Assembly: GCA_963798455.1 (NCBI GenBank) | Contig: CAWCTD010000004.1 | Location: 806,001-870,000, forward strand | Origin: CAWCTD01 sp963798455 | GTDB taxonomy: Bacteria; Acidobacteriota; Terriglobia; Bryobacterales; Bryobacteraceae | Reading direction: 5' to 3' | Length of the DNA: 64,000 nt | Shown here: positions 42,401 to 51,303 of the stretch, piece by piece | How positions within the stretch are numbered: the first letter of the stretch is position 1 | How the letters are laid out: the number at the start of each line of letters is the position of its first letter | Notes under the pieces: generated by a model | What the model was told of the DNA's origin: nothing | Databases searched by the model: none | Seen by the model: only the letters and a program-made list of their open reading frames with translations | Position numbers and translations under genes: made by a program

Positions 42401-43603
42401 CTATGCCGCCGCGCCAGCCAGCGCGAGACGCTGGCCCACGTACTCTTCGAGGCCGGCCGAAGCCTTGCTGAACTCGTTCACCGTGTAAATGGTTGCGGGG
42501 TGCGTGTTGAACTGGTCCGGAGACAAGCCATTGGGCTCGTACGCCTGCAAGCAGTACGGCAACTGCAGGAGTTTCTCCAGCGACGACTTCGGCACCGGCC
42601 GGTGGATGGCTTGCGGGTCGAAGACGAGGTGATCGGCAAGCTGAAACATCGGTTCCAGCCCATAAGGGGGAAGAGTGAAAACGACGTCCCCGCCGGCCAG
42701 TTCTTCAATGTCCCAGAAGCGGGGCTTTCCAGCCACGTGCGGTCCCTGCCGCACGGAGCACAGCAGCATCTTGCTGGGGTAGCCGCCTTCCCAGATCATC
42801 TGATAGGCCCGCTTGAAGACCGCCAGGCCGAACCACTTGCGGTCCGCTTCGCTGACATCAACCTTGTAGTACTCGGCCTGTTTCATCAGCTCCGGACGCT
42901 CCGTCAGCCGGCCCAGCATGTGCGTGATCACCGCCCGCCAGCGGGAAGTGTCCACGCCGTTCTTCTTGGCAATCTCGAGGCCCTCCTTCGCCGCCCGGGC
43001 CACCTGCATGATCTGCGGCAGAGTGAAGCAGGTGGTGACGTTGGTGCAGATCGCCTTGGAGGTCACGTGTCTCACCACGTCCACGCCTTGCTGGCTGGCC
43101 GGCACCTTGACCATGATATTCGGGCCCAGCGAGGCGATCTCGTCCGCTTGCCGGCACATGATCTCCGTCTCGGTGAAAAGGCGCGGGTCCAGTTGCCCGG
43201 ACACGTACCCGTAGCGCCCGCCGGAAGCCTCCCAGATGGGCTGCATCATCTGGGCTCCCTTGCGGATGACGGCCTTGTACGTCTCCCAGAAGAGTTCCCT
43301 TGGCGAGATGCCGGGGCGCGACGCGATGATCTCGTCGATCCGCGGGTCCCAGTATTTCGGATCGCTCTTAACTGCCGTCAGCGACAGGGGCGGGTTGGTC
43401 GTGCAGCCGCGGAAAACGCTCGCCGCTGGATCGCCGGCCACATAGAGCCGCCGCACCTGAGCGGCCCTCTCGGCCCGCTTCGCCTCCGGAGCGGAAGCCG
43501 TCATGTGCTCGGCCCACTGCTCAAACACCAGCGGGGAAGAATCCCACCAGATCTCCATGCTGGGGTTCGTCTTGATGAATCTTTCCACTACACTCTCTGA
43601 CAT
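42401..43603 (-). CDS. Transaldolase-family protein
   Basis: The 400-residue protein has the transaldolase barrel motifs RGCTTNPPL (residues 66-73) and IMVKVPAS with the Schiff-base Lys166. Transaldolases move a three-carbon dihydroxyacetone unit between sugar phosphates. It is longer than ordinary transaldolase (about 220-320 residues), with an extended N-terminus and a C-terminal addition. GAGGAGG precedes the ATG. It follows the FGGY kinase by 32 bases and probably acts on the kinase product; the precise substrate is not visible. Confidence 0.75.
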   Translation of the reverse strand: MSESVVERFIKTNPSMEIWWDSSPLVFEQWAEHMTASAPEAKRAERAAQVRRLYVAGDPAASVFRGCTTNPPLSLTAVKSDPKYWDPRIDEIIASRPGISPRELFWETYKAVIRKGAQMMQPIWEASGGRYGYVSGQLDPRLFTETEIMCRQADEIASLGPNIMVKVPASQQGVDVVRHVTSKAICTNVTTCFTLPQIMQVARAAKEGLEIAKKNGVDTSRWRAVITHMLGRLTERPELMKQAEYYKVDVSEADRKWFGLAVFKRAYQMIWEGGYPSKMLLCSVRQGPHVAGKPRFWDIEELAGGDVVFTLPPYGLEPMFQLADHLVFDPQAIHRPVPKSSLEKLLQLPYCLQAYEPNGLSPDQFNTHPATIYTVNEFSKASAGLEEYVGQRLALAGAAA

Positions 43604-43635
43604 CTTGGACCTCCTCGGATAAATCGGACGGAAGA

Positions 43636-45009
43636 TTATACGGATCTGTCGGCCCCTCGTTGGTAGATCTGGCCGAGCATGGCCGCCCCCACGAGCGAGG
43701 ACTGGTCTTGATATTCATATTCGAAGTCGCCCGTCCAGCGCTTCTTGACCTGTAGATAGCCGCGGATCTTGGCCCCACCCCCGGTGGTGGACACCCTGCG
43801 TCCCAGTGTTACCATTGTGCCGACTTCGCGCAGATGATCGCCATGGTAGGCCGCGTTGCCACGGATCAGGCTCAGCAGCATGTCGTCGCGGGTGGTCTCG
43901 AGCGTGACCCCCGAGAAGCTCGCCTTCATCTGTTCCAGCGTGTAGCGGCAGCCGCTGAGGTACGGCACGTACACGGGCAGCTCGGCTTCCCGCTTGTCCG
44001 GATCCGGCCCGTTGAAGAAGGAAGCGAGCACACTCGGGATGTACTCCTCGTAGAAGCGGTTCTCGGTCATCTCTTTGCAGAACACCGACTGAAACCACTC
44101 CAGGGCCTTCCCACCGGTGTTCAGAACGAAGAACGTCACCCAGCGGCCGGGGATCACATGACAGCGAATGTTGAAGTTGGGGGAAGCCACCGGGGCGTCC
44201 ACGCACGTGCTGGTGATCTCGCAAGTGCCGCAGATGTTATTGATCGCTCCCGGTTGGGTCAGCCCCCCCGAGAAAGCCGCCAGTACGGCGTCATTTCCGC
44301 CGCAAAGGACGGGGCAACCCTCGGACAAACCGAGTTCCGCCGCGACCCCGGGCAGCACCCGGCCGGCGCACTGATAGGAATGCATGAGCGGCGGCAGTCT
44401 GTCCAGGGGGATTCCGGCCAGATCCAGAACGTCGCGGTTCCAGGTCAGGTCATTGGCAGGGCTGTTGTAGAGGCCCGTGATGGAGACGGTGGAGGGATCG
44501 ATCGCCCAGTTCCCCGTCAGCCGCTTGACCATATAGGTATTGCAGTGACCGAACTTGTCCGCCGCGGCCCAAACCTTGGGCTGGTTCTCTCGAATCCACA
44601 AAATGGAGCACAGGGACGATCCCCCCGACACCGGCAGGTTGCAGGTCTCCCGCAGAAACTTCTCCTCGCCCACCCGCGCGCGGATGGCGCGCGCCTGCGC
44701 GTGGCTTCGCCCGTCGAAGAAAAGGATCGCGGGGCCGAGAGCTGTCCCGTCCGCCGCCATGGGCGTTAGGCCAGGCGTGGTGACCGAGAGCGTGATCACA
44801 CCCACGGACGGGAGGTATTCCCTGATCTCTTCGCAGCACTCTCCCAGCGCCTTCCACCACTTCTCCGGCTCGATGTCCGCCTTGCCCTGGCCGTAGACGT
44901 TGACGTCATAACTCCGGCTGGCCTCGCACTTCTTCTCCAGCGCCGGGCTGAAGACGCCGAGCTTGAAAGCTGTGGTCCCGACATCCAGGCTCAAAATGTC
45001 ACCGCTCAC
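43636..45009 (-). CDS. FGGY-family carbohydrate kinase
   Basis: The 457-residue kinase has the N-terminal phosphate-binding LSLDVGTTAFKLGVF, a central CGGNDAVLAAFSGG and the late VSTTGGGAKIRGYLQV adenosine loop. It phosphorylates a sugar or sugar acid such as a pentulose or hexulose with ATP. The start is GTG at 45009, overlapping the aldolase stop by 4 bases. Together with the aldolase- and transaldolase-like genes it forms the cytoplasmic end of the catabolic locus. Confidence 0.88.
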   Translation of the reverse strand: MSGDILSLDVGTTAFKLGVFSPALEKKCEASRSYDVNVYGQGKADIEPEKWWKALGECCEEIREYLPSVGVITLSVTTPGLTPMAADGTALGPAILFFDGRSHAQARAIRARVGEEKFLRETCNLPVSGGSSLCSILWIRENQPKVWAAADKFGHCNTYMVKRLTGNWAIDPSTVSITGLYNSPANDLTWNRDVLDLAGIPLDRLPPLMHSYQCAGRVLPGVAAELGLSEGCPVLCGGNDAVLAAFSGGLTQPGAINNICGTCEITSTCVDAPVASPNFNIRCHVIPGRWVTFFVLNTGGKALEWFQSVFCKEMTENRFYEEYIPSVLASFFNGPDPDKREAELPVYVPYLSGCRYTLEQMKASFSGVTLETTRDDMLLSLIRGNAAYHGDHLREVGTMVTLGRRVSTTGGGAKIRGYLQVKKRWTGDFEYEYQDQSSLVGAAMLGQIYQRGADRSV

Positions 45010-45929
45010 GGAAGGAGGCCCTCCTCAGACAAAACTTGTTTCAGTTCTTCGACCTGTGCCGGCGTGAGCGGCAGGAGCGGCCTCCGCGGGATGCCGCCAC
45101 GGAAACCGCCCAGGTTCATGGCCGCTTTCACTCCGGATACCCCATAGGCGCCCGAGATCGCCTTGTTGATGCGTGTCACCCGCTCCTGAAGGGCAGCGCC
45201 GCGCTCCCGGTCGCGCGCCTGCCCGCGGCGGAACAGATCCATCACGATGGGTGGGAACGAGTTCGCCAGCGACACGGTCCCCCCGACCGAACCATTCATC
45301 ATTGCCGGAAAGAGGAAGTTGGCCGAGCCTGCCAGCACGTGAAAGGCCGGGCCTTCGTACTTCAAGAACTGGTCGATGCCGCTCGAAGCGCTGTCCTTCA
45401 TGCCCACGATGTTCGGATGTTCGGCCAGGCGGCCCACCAGCGCCGGTGAAACCGTCACCCCGCAGAAGCCCGGTGCGTTATATACCAGCATCGGAATGGG
45501 CGAACTGCCGGCCAGCGTGGAGAAGTAGCGGAACAGGACGTCGTCCGTCATCTGCTTGCGGAAGTAGCCGGGCGACAGGACCAGACCGAAGTCAGCCCCC
45601 AGGCCGGCGGCCTGGTTCAGGAACTGCTCCGTATCCCGCTGCGCGTCGTAGGTGGCGCAGGCCATTACGACCTGCCCTGGGCCCTTGTGGCGGACGATGA
45701 TCTCGAGCACCCGCCGCTTCTCTTCCTCGGTGAGGCTTCGGTTCTCTCCGTTGGAGCCCAGAGCCAGGTAGCCCAGCACGCCGCTGGTGGCATAGCGCTC
45801 GAGGTTGAACTTCAGGGCGTCATAATCGACCTCTTCGTCGCCGGAGAACGGCGTCGAGATGGGCACGAAGATCCCGGCCATCTTCCGTAACAGTTGGTGC
45901 GCGCCGCTCTCCGTAACCATGTCGGGCAT
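45006..45929 (-). CDS. Dihydrodipicolinate synthase/KDG-aldolase family protein, cytoplasmic
   Basis: The 307-residue lyase is taken from the ATG at 45929 behind GGAAGGAAGG. It has the class I aldolase barrel with VPISTPF at the start, Tyr150 in LVYNAPG and Schiff-base Lys178 in VGMKDSAS. In this operon it more likely cleaves a 2-keto-3-deoxy sugar acid to pyruvate and an aldehyde than makes lysine precursors. No signal peptide, in contrast to the paralogue at 46001. It is about 35% or more similar by eye to the third paralogue at 58564. Confidence 0.85.
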   Translation of the reverse strand: MPDMVTESGAHQLLRKMAGIFVPISTPFSGDEEVDYDALKFNLERYATSGVLGYLALGSNGENRSLTEEEKRRVLEIIVRHKGPGQVVMACATYDAQRDTEQFLNQAAGLGADFGLVLSPGYFRKQMTDDVLFRYFSTLAGSSPIPMLVYNAPGFCGVTVSPALVGRLAEHPNIVGMKDSASSGIDQFLKYEGPAFHVLAGSANFLFPAMMNGSVGGTVSLANSFPPIVMDLFRRGQARDRERGAALQERVTRINKAISGAYGVSGVKAAMNLGGFRGGIPRRPLLPLTPAQVEELKQVLSEEGLLP

Positions 45930-46000
45930 GTCGCGTCCTTCCTTCCGCAACAGCACAAGAAACCCGTCGCGGGATATCCATTGTAGCGTTCCGAGCGGGA

Positions 46001-46975
46001 TTATGCCTTCAGGTACGGCTTGAGGCCCTCGAAATTATAGTCAATCTCGGCGGTGTCCTCCGCTGTCAGTTGCACCTCTCGCCCGCGGTCCACAGTGGTC
46101 TTGAACACACCACGTTTCTTCATGACGTATTGCGGCACGCCGGGGATCTGCTTTGCGATGTTTTCCATGAGCAGGAACTTGCTGAAGACCTCGCGGGCTT
46201 TATCCCGTTGCCCTGCCCGGTAGAGATCCCAGGTCTGCGCCAGGACGTCGGCATAGACGGCGAGTGACATCGTTCCGTCAGCGCCAAACCGCATTTCGTA
46301 AGTCGAGCCCAAGCCATCACCTCCACTGAAAACTGCTTTGATTGTGGGGCGATGCTGCAAGAGCGCTTTCATGCGCTCGACCACCGGTGTGGCTTCTTCC
46401 TTCACATAGCCGAGTTGGGGGAATTCGCTCGCCAGTTCGACTATAAACTCCACTGTCGGTGTCAGGTTCCTTGCTCCCCCGGTTGTCTGAATGAAGATCG
46501 GGCGCTTTGTGACCCCGGCTAGGGCGCGGTAGTAGGTGCGGTACTCGTCCAGCGATTTCGCCTCGTAAGGCGGCATTGCGATCAAGGCGTCAGGTCCGAG
46601 CGATTCGGCTGCTCGGGCGAACTCCAGCATCTGCTCTGTGTTCGCTGCCTGGACTCCCAAGACCAGGGCCGGCTTCCTCCCCTTGATCGCTTTGGCCAGT
46701 ACTTCCATGCCGCGCATCCGTTCCTCTTTGTTCAGCGTTCTGTACCCGCTGGCGTTCTGCGGCCATGCCATGCCGTGCGCGCCGCAGCGGTCGAGGAACT
46801 CGACCTCATGAGCCAAATCCTCGAAGTCCACGGCTTTTGCGGAGGTGAATGGCGTCGCCATGATGGGGAACACCCCACGCAGGGGTTTAGCGGCGGCCGC
46901 GCTCGCCCGTGCGCTGACGATCACCGCCGCTCCGAATGCCCCCAGCAGTTGCCGTCGCGTGCAAGTAGTAGTCAT
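46001..46975 (-). CDS. Exported DHDPS/KDG-aldolase-family protein with atypical active site
   Basis: The 324-residue protein begins with a Tat-like signal (CTRRQLLGAFGAAVIVSARASAAAA), so the mature barrel should be periplasmic. FPIMATPF and the Schiff-base Lys192 in LGYVKEEATP are conserved. The YN-P motif that supplies the catalytic tyrosine is replaced by PIFIQTTGG, so the proton-relay Tyr seems to be missing. It may bind or convert a keto acid by a different mechanism, or have lost lyase activity. It lies between the cytoplasmic aldolase and the enolase-superfamily array. Confidence 0.78.
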   Translation of the reverse strand: MTTTCTRRQLLGAFGAAVIVSARASAAAAKPLRGVFPIMATPFTSAKAVDFEDLAHEVEFLDRCGAHGMAWPQNASGYRTLNKEERMRGMEVLAKAIKGRKPALVLGVQAANTEQMLEFARAAESLGPDALIAMPPYEAKSLDEYRTYYRALAGVTKRPIFIQTTGGARNLTPTVEFIVELASEFPQLGYVKEEATPVVERMKALLQHRPTIKAVFSGGDGLGSTYEMRFGADGTMSLAVYADVLAQTWDLYRAGQRDKAREVFSKFLLMENIAKQIPGVPQYVMKKRGVFKTTVDRGREVQLTAEDTAEIDYNFEGLKPYLKA

Positions 46976-47053
46976 ATATGTCCTCCTCGATTCCTACCCT
47001 ATATACTCGTCGCCCGGGCCGTGGCCGGGGGGTCCGCCCCCGTACGTCGCTCA

Positions 47054-48427
47054 CTATCCCGTGCAGTTGTCGCACCACTTGTCATTGTTATCGTAGTGCG
47101 GCCACGGCCCCCGGCTCAACAGCGGCGCACAGATGTATTCGTTGTACATGGGCGTCGGCTCAAAGTAGCCGGGGAAGCGCAGGTGCTTCTTGACCACTTC
47201 CTCGTTCAGTTCCACACCCAAGCCGGGTGTCTCCGGAACGGTGATATAGCCGTCCTTGATGATTGGCCTGGACGCCGGTTTGGTCACCAGGTCGTCCCAC
47301 CACGGCATGTCCGCCGCATGGAACTCGCAGCAGATGAAGTTGGGCAGTGTCGCCGCGAGGTGCGCCGCCGCCAGTGCGCCGACCGGCGAGCCAGGCTGAT
47401 GGATCACCGTGGGGATGCCGTTGATCGAGGCATATTCGGAGATGCGTTTTATCTCGCGCATGCCGCCGGAGGCCACGATGTCAGGGTGGATGAGGTCAAT
47501 GGCGTGATTGTCGAGCAGGTCCTTGTAGCCCTCTTCCAGCCCGAAGGACTGTTCGCCGGTCAGCGTCACTGTGGTGGTGCTGTCGGTAATCTGTTTGAAT
47601 TCCCGCCAGCGGCGCCACGGCTGGCCAATGAAGTCTTCGGCCCAGGCCAGGTGGTATGGCTCGAAAGCTCTGGCATAGCGGATGGAATCTTGCACAGTTA
47701 GCCGGCCAAAGTGGTCCGCGGCGACCGGAGCGTCCTCACCCACCACGTCGCGGATCGCGGCGATGTACTCGCACATGTAGCCGAGTCCCTTGTTGGTTGC
47801 AACACCGTCATGGTCAACCGCCCCGGGCCGGTTGGCAACCATTCTCGTGTACAGGTCCATCTTGAAAAACGTGAAACCCCTCTTCTTGCGCTCCAGCATC
47901 CGCTGAGCGTAGACCTTGGGGTCGTCGGAACCCTGAGTGTCGCAGTAGATGCGGATCCTGTCGCGCACTTTCTCGCCTAGCAACCTGTACGCGGGCACCC
48001 CGTAGACCTTGCCCGCGATGTCGTGCAGCGCGATGTCGATCGCCCCGTAACCCGTGTTCCAGAAGCCGTGGCCGGCGGAAAGGCGGATACTGTTGAGGAT
48101 GCCCGAAATGTCCAGCGGGTTCTTGCCCAGCAAGTGCGCCTTTAGCATCAGGGCGCTGCCCTTGAACGAACCTGCAAAAACTTCGCCATACCCGTACACG
48201 CCCTGGTTGGTGTCGATGCGAATGATCGGGTAGTCGTAGATCGTCGCGATCGAGACGGCCCGCATGTCGGTGATCTTCAGGTCGCTCGGCGCGGAGTTCT
48301 TGTTAACCGGCGGAGAGGCTTGCGGCACAGCGGCCTGGATCTCCGGCAGCACCTTCAATGACGATACGATGGCGGCGCCGCTCGCGGCTCCGCGCAACAG
48401 GTTTCTCCTACTGATGGAATCACTCAC
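47054..48427 (-). CDS. Tat-exported enolase-superfamily dehydratase, galactonate-dehydratase-like (copy 1)
   Basis: The 457-residue protein is read from the GTG at 48427 (site AAAGGAGAG). The signal SRRNLLRGAASGAA has the twin arginine at residues 7-8. The mature part is an MR/MLE barrel: KMD (Lys189, Asp191), metal ligands Asp238 in AADHFGR, Glu264 in WAEDF and Glu292 in TGEQSFG, general base His343 in IHQPGSP, and Glu368 in CCEFH. This order of Asp-His, Glu, Glu, His, Glu matches the acid-sugar dehydratases such as DgoD. It should remove water from an aldonic acid to give a 2-keto-3-deoxy acid, here in the periplasm. Three paralogues follow upstream. Confidence 0.85.
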   Translation of the reverse strand: MSDSISRRNLLRGAASGAAIVSSLKVLPEIQAAVPQASPPVNKNSAPSDLKITDMRAVSIATIYDYPIIRIDTNQGVYGYGEVFAGSFKGSALMLKAHLLGKNPLDISGILNSIRLSAGHGFWNTGYGAIDIALHDIAGKVYGVPAYRLLGEKVRDRIRIYCDTQGSDDPKVYAQRMLERKKRGFTFFKMDLYTRMVANRPGAVDHDGVATNKGLGYMCEYIAAIRDVVGEDAPVAADHFGRLTVQDSIRYARAFEPYHLAWAEDFIGQPWRRWREFKQITDSTTTVTLTGEQSFGLEEGYKDLLDNHAIDLIHPDIVASGGMREIKRISEYASINGIPTVIHQPGSPVGALAAAHLAATLPNFICCEFHAADMPWWDDLVTKPASRPIIKDGYITVPETPGLGVELNEEVVKKHLRFPGYFEPTPMYNEYICAPLLSRGPWPHYDNNDKWCDNCTG

Positions 48428-48468
48428 AACGTTCTCTCCTTTCCAAAGGCGGGACGGCCGTCACACCC

Positions 48469-49851
48469 TCATTGCTCTACCGCCGTGTTGACCATCTTCC
48501 CGTTCTCGTCCAGGTGCGGCCAAGGGCCGGGGTACGTCATCCACGGAGTCGTGATGTAGTGGTCGAATTCCGGTGTGGGTTCGAAATAACCCGGATAGCG
48601 CAAATGCTCCTTGATCACGGCTTCGTTCAGTTCTACTCCCAAGCCTGGCTTGTCTGGAACCGTCACGTATCCGTCTTTGATGATGGGCTTCTCCACCCCC
48701 GTCACCAGGTCCTGCCACCAGGGCATGTCGGCCGCGTGATGTTCGCAGGCGACGAAGTCGCTGAGGGTGGCGGCCAGGTGCGCCATGGCTATCTGGCCTA
48801 TGGGAGAACCGGGCTGGTGGATCGCGGTGGGAATCTCGTTCGCGGCCGCATAGTCAGCGATGAGCTTGATCTCCCGAAGCCCGCCGCTCGCGACGTAGTC
48901 GGGGTGAATGATGTCCACCGCCTGGTTGTCGATCAGGTCTTTGAAACCCTCTCGAAGGCCGAAGGACTGTTCACCGGTCAGCACGGGCGTCGTGGTGGCT
49001 TCTTTGATCTGCTTGTACCCTTTCCAGTTGAGCCAGGGACTCGGCAGCAGATCCTCCGCCCAGGACAGGTTATAGGGCTCGAAGGCCCGGGCGTACCGGA
49101 TGCAGTCTTTGACGGTGAGCTGCCCGAAGTGGTCCGCGGAAAGGGGGAAGTTGTGCCCCACCAGGTCCCGGGTTGCCTGCAAGTACTCGCAAAGGTACTT
49201 GAGACCGTCGTCCGTGCAGACTCCGTTCATCACAGCTCCGGGTCTGCTCGCCACCAGTTGCGTGCCCAGATCCATCTTGATGAAAGTGAAGCCCATCTTC
49301 TTCCGGCGCATCACCTTCTCGGCGAATACCTTGACGTCCATCGAGGGAGGGGTGTCGCAGTAGATGCGGATGCGATCTCGGACTTTGTCCCCCAGCAACC
49401 GCCACGCTGGTACGCCGTAGACTTTCCCGGCAATGTCGTGCAACGCCAAATCAATCGCGCCGTAGCCTGTGTGCCAGAAACCCTGGCCGGCTGAATTTCT
49501 AATCCTGCTTAGAACCGAGCTGATTTGCAGAGGATCTCTGCCCACAATGAACGGTTTGAGCATGAGGGCACTCCCCTTGTAGCCGGCCGCGAACACTTCG
49601 CCGAGTCCGTAGACCCCCTGGTTGGTGTCGATGCGAATGATCGGGTAGTCGAAGTTGGCGGCCACGGTGCACGCCCGGATGTCAGTGATTTTCAGAGCGC
49701 TGGGCGCCGAGTTTCTGTTTATGCCTCGGGCGCCACCAGACTGAGCGCTGGAAATCTGTTGTGTTAAGCTCAGCGCTGCCGCTCCACCGGCCAATCGATG
49801 GAACAGGTCTCGCCGGCTCATGGAAGCAGGCCGCTTGCCGTTTCTCAACAT
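48469..49851 (-). CDS. Tat-exported enolase-superfamily dehydratase, galactonate-dehydratase-like (copy 2)
   Basis: The 460-residue paralogue starts at the ATG at 49851, behind AGGAGAGG; the GTG at 49869 is less likely. The twin-arginine signal is MSRRDLFHRLAGGAA. The same catalytic positions are kept: KMD, SADHFGQ, WAEDL, TGEQSFG, IHQPGSP and ACEHH. It lies 41 bases upstream of copy 1 and 14 bases downstream of copy 3, all in one operon. Conservation of all ligands argues that it is active, with substrate differences set by loop residues. Confidence 0.85.
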   Translation of the reverse strand: MLRNGKRPASMSRRDLFHRLAGGAAALSLTQQISSAQSGGARGINRNSAPSALKITDIRACTVAANFDYPIIRIDTNQGVYGLGEVFAAGYKGSALMLKPFIVGRDPLQISSVLSRIRNSAGQGFWHTGYGAIDLALHDIAGKVYGVPAWRLLGDKVRDRIRIYCDTPPSMDVKVFAEKVMRRKKMGFTFIKMDLGTQLVASRPGAVMNGVCTDDGLKYLCEYLQATRDLVGHNFPLSADHFGQLTVKDCIRYARAFEPYNLSWAEDLLPSPWLNWKGYKQIKEATTTPVLTGEQSFGLREGFKDLIDNQAVDIIHPDYVASGGLREIKLIADYAAANEIPTAIHQPGSPIGQIAMAHLAATLSDFVACEHHAADMPWWQDLVTGVEKPIIKDGYVTVPDKPGLGVELNEAVIKEHLRYPGYFEPTPEFDHYITTPWMTYPGPWPHLDENGKMVNTAVEQ

Positions 49852-49865
49852 CGCCTCTCCTCCTT

Positions 49866-51266
49866 TCACTCCTCGGTGCAGTTACAGGAAGTACCGTCTG
49901 CCTTGATGTGCGGCCACGGGCCGCGCGGCACAATCGGTCCAGTCGTGTAGCTCCAGCGGTCGAACATCGTGCTCGGCGCAAAGTACTCCGGGTAGCGCAG
50001 GTGCTCCTTGACCACTGGCTCGTTGAGTTCCAGCCCCAGCCCGGGAATGTCGGGCACGGCCACGTAGCCTTTGTTCACGATCGGCTTTGGCAGGCCCGTC
50101 ACCAGGTCGTTCCACCAGGGCATATCTGCGGAATGGTGTTCACACACCAGGAAGTTCCGCATCGTCGCCGCCAGGTGGGCCGCCCCGATCTGTCCGAGCG
50201 GGGAAGTCGCCAGGTGAATCGCCACCTTCACGCCCTTTATCTGCGCGTAGTCCGCAATTCGCTTGATCTCCCGCAGCCCGCCCGAGGCAATGATATCCGG
50301 GTTGATCAAGTCCACCGCGTCGTTGTCCAGCAGGTTCAAGAAGCCTTCCTCCAAACCGAAGGCCAACTCGCCGGTGTTGAGCTTTGTCGTGCTCGCTTGG
50401 CGGATCCGCTTGTAGCCGCGCCAGTCCCTCCAATCGAGGAAGTCCTCCGCCCACGCCAGGTTGTATGGCTCGAATGCCTTGGCATACCGAATGGCGTCGG
50501 CCACGCTGGAAGTGTTGCCGAAGTGGTCCGCCGCCAGCGGCGCCTCCCACCCGATCGTGTCCTTCACCGCCTTGATATACTCGCACAAGTATTCGAGACC
50601 CTTGTCGGTGGCTACGCCGGATGACATTACAGCGCCGGGCCGGTTGGCCACAAACCGTGTCCACAGGTCCATCTTGAAGAACTGGTAGCCCAGCTTCTTG
50701 CGGGCAAGCATCTGCTGGGCGTAAATCTTAGGGTCGTCGCTGCCCGTCGTATCGCAGTAGATGAGGACGCGGTCGCGGATCTTGTTCCCCAGCAGCCGCC
50801 ATGCCGGCACGCCATACACCTTGCCCGCGATGTCGTGGAGCGCCAGGTCAACCGCTCCGTACCCCGTGTTCCAGAAATCGTGCCCGGCGCTCCCGCGGAT
50901 ACCGCCCCCACGGCCGTAGTTTCCGAGGATCCCCTCAATGTCCAGAGGATTCTTGCCGACCAAATGGGCTTTCAGGACGAGGGCCGCAGCCATCGTGGCG
51001 CCGGCGAAGCACTCGCCCAGGCCGTAAACCCCCTGGTTGGTGTCGATGCGGATAATCGGATAGTCGAAATTCGCGGCAACCAGGCAAGCCCGGATGTCCG
51101 TGACCTTAAGATCGCTCGGGGTCGAGAACCTGTTGGGGCCGCTCTGTCTTGCCTGTGCACTGAGCTCGCCTTGCGTGGCCCGAAACAGCGGGCCGGCCGC
51201 ACTGAGAGCTGCGGCGCGCTTCAGCAGGCCGCGACGGCTCCATGTGCTCTTTTTCGCTGGAATCAT
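49866..51266 (-). CDS. Tat-exported enolase-superfamily dehydratase-like protein (copy 3, altered His loop)
   Basis: The 466-residue paralogue starts at the ATG at 51266 (AAAGGA site). The signal contains WSRRGLLKRAAALSAAG. Metal ligands are intact (KMD, AADHFGN, WAEDF, TGELAFG, CEHH), but the loop after the general-base histidine reads IHLATSP in place of IHQPGSP in the other three copies. That change lies next to the catalytic histidine and suggests a different substrate stereochemistry. It also has a short insertion (RGGGIRGSAGHDFW) in the lid region shared partly with copy 4. Confidence 0.85.
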   Translation of the reverse strand: MIPAKKSTWSRRGLLKRAAALSAAGPLFRATQGELSAQARQSGPNRFSTPSDLKVTDIRACLVAANFDYPIIRIDTNQGVYGLGECFAGATMAAALVLKAHLVGKNPLDIEGILGNYGRGGGIRGSAGHDFWNTGYGAVDLALHDIAGKVYGVPAWRLLGNKIRDRVLIYCDTTGSDDPKIYAQQMLARKKLGYQFFKMDLWTRFVANRPGAVMSSGVATDKGLEYLCEYIKAVKDTIGWEAPLAADHFGNTSSVADAIRYAKAFEPYNLAWAEDFLDWRDWRGYKRIRQASTTKLNTGELAFGLEEGFLNLLDNDAVDLINPDIIASGGLREIKRIADYAQIKGVKVAIHLATSPLGQIGAAHLAATMRNFLVCEHHSADMPWWNDLVTGLPKPIVNKGYVAVPDIPGLGLELNEPVVKEHLRYPEYFAPSTMFDRWSYTTGPIVPRGPWPHIKADGTSCNCTEE

Positions 51267-51303
51267 GATCAATCCTTTCTATGAATCTCTCAACTCCCGT
51301 TCT

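Noticed and set aside
42068..43600. 510-codon plus-strand open frame
   Set aside because: It is antisense to fabI and the transaldolase-like gene, both with intact active sites on the minus strand.
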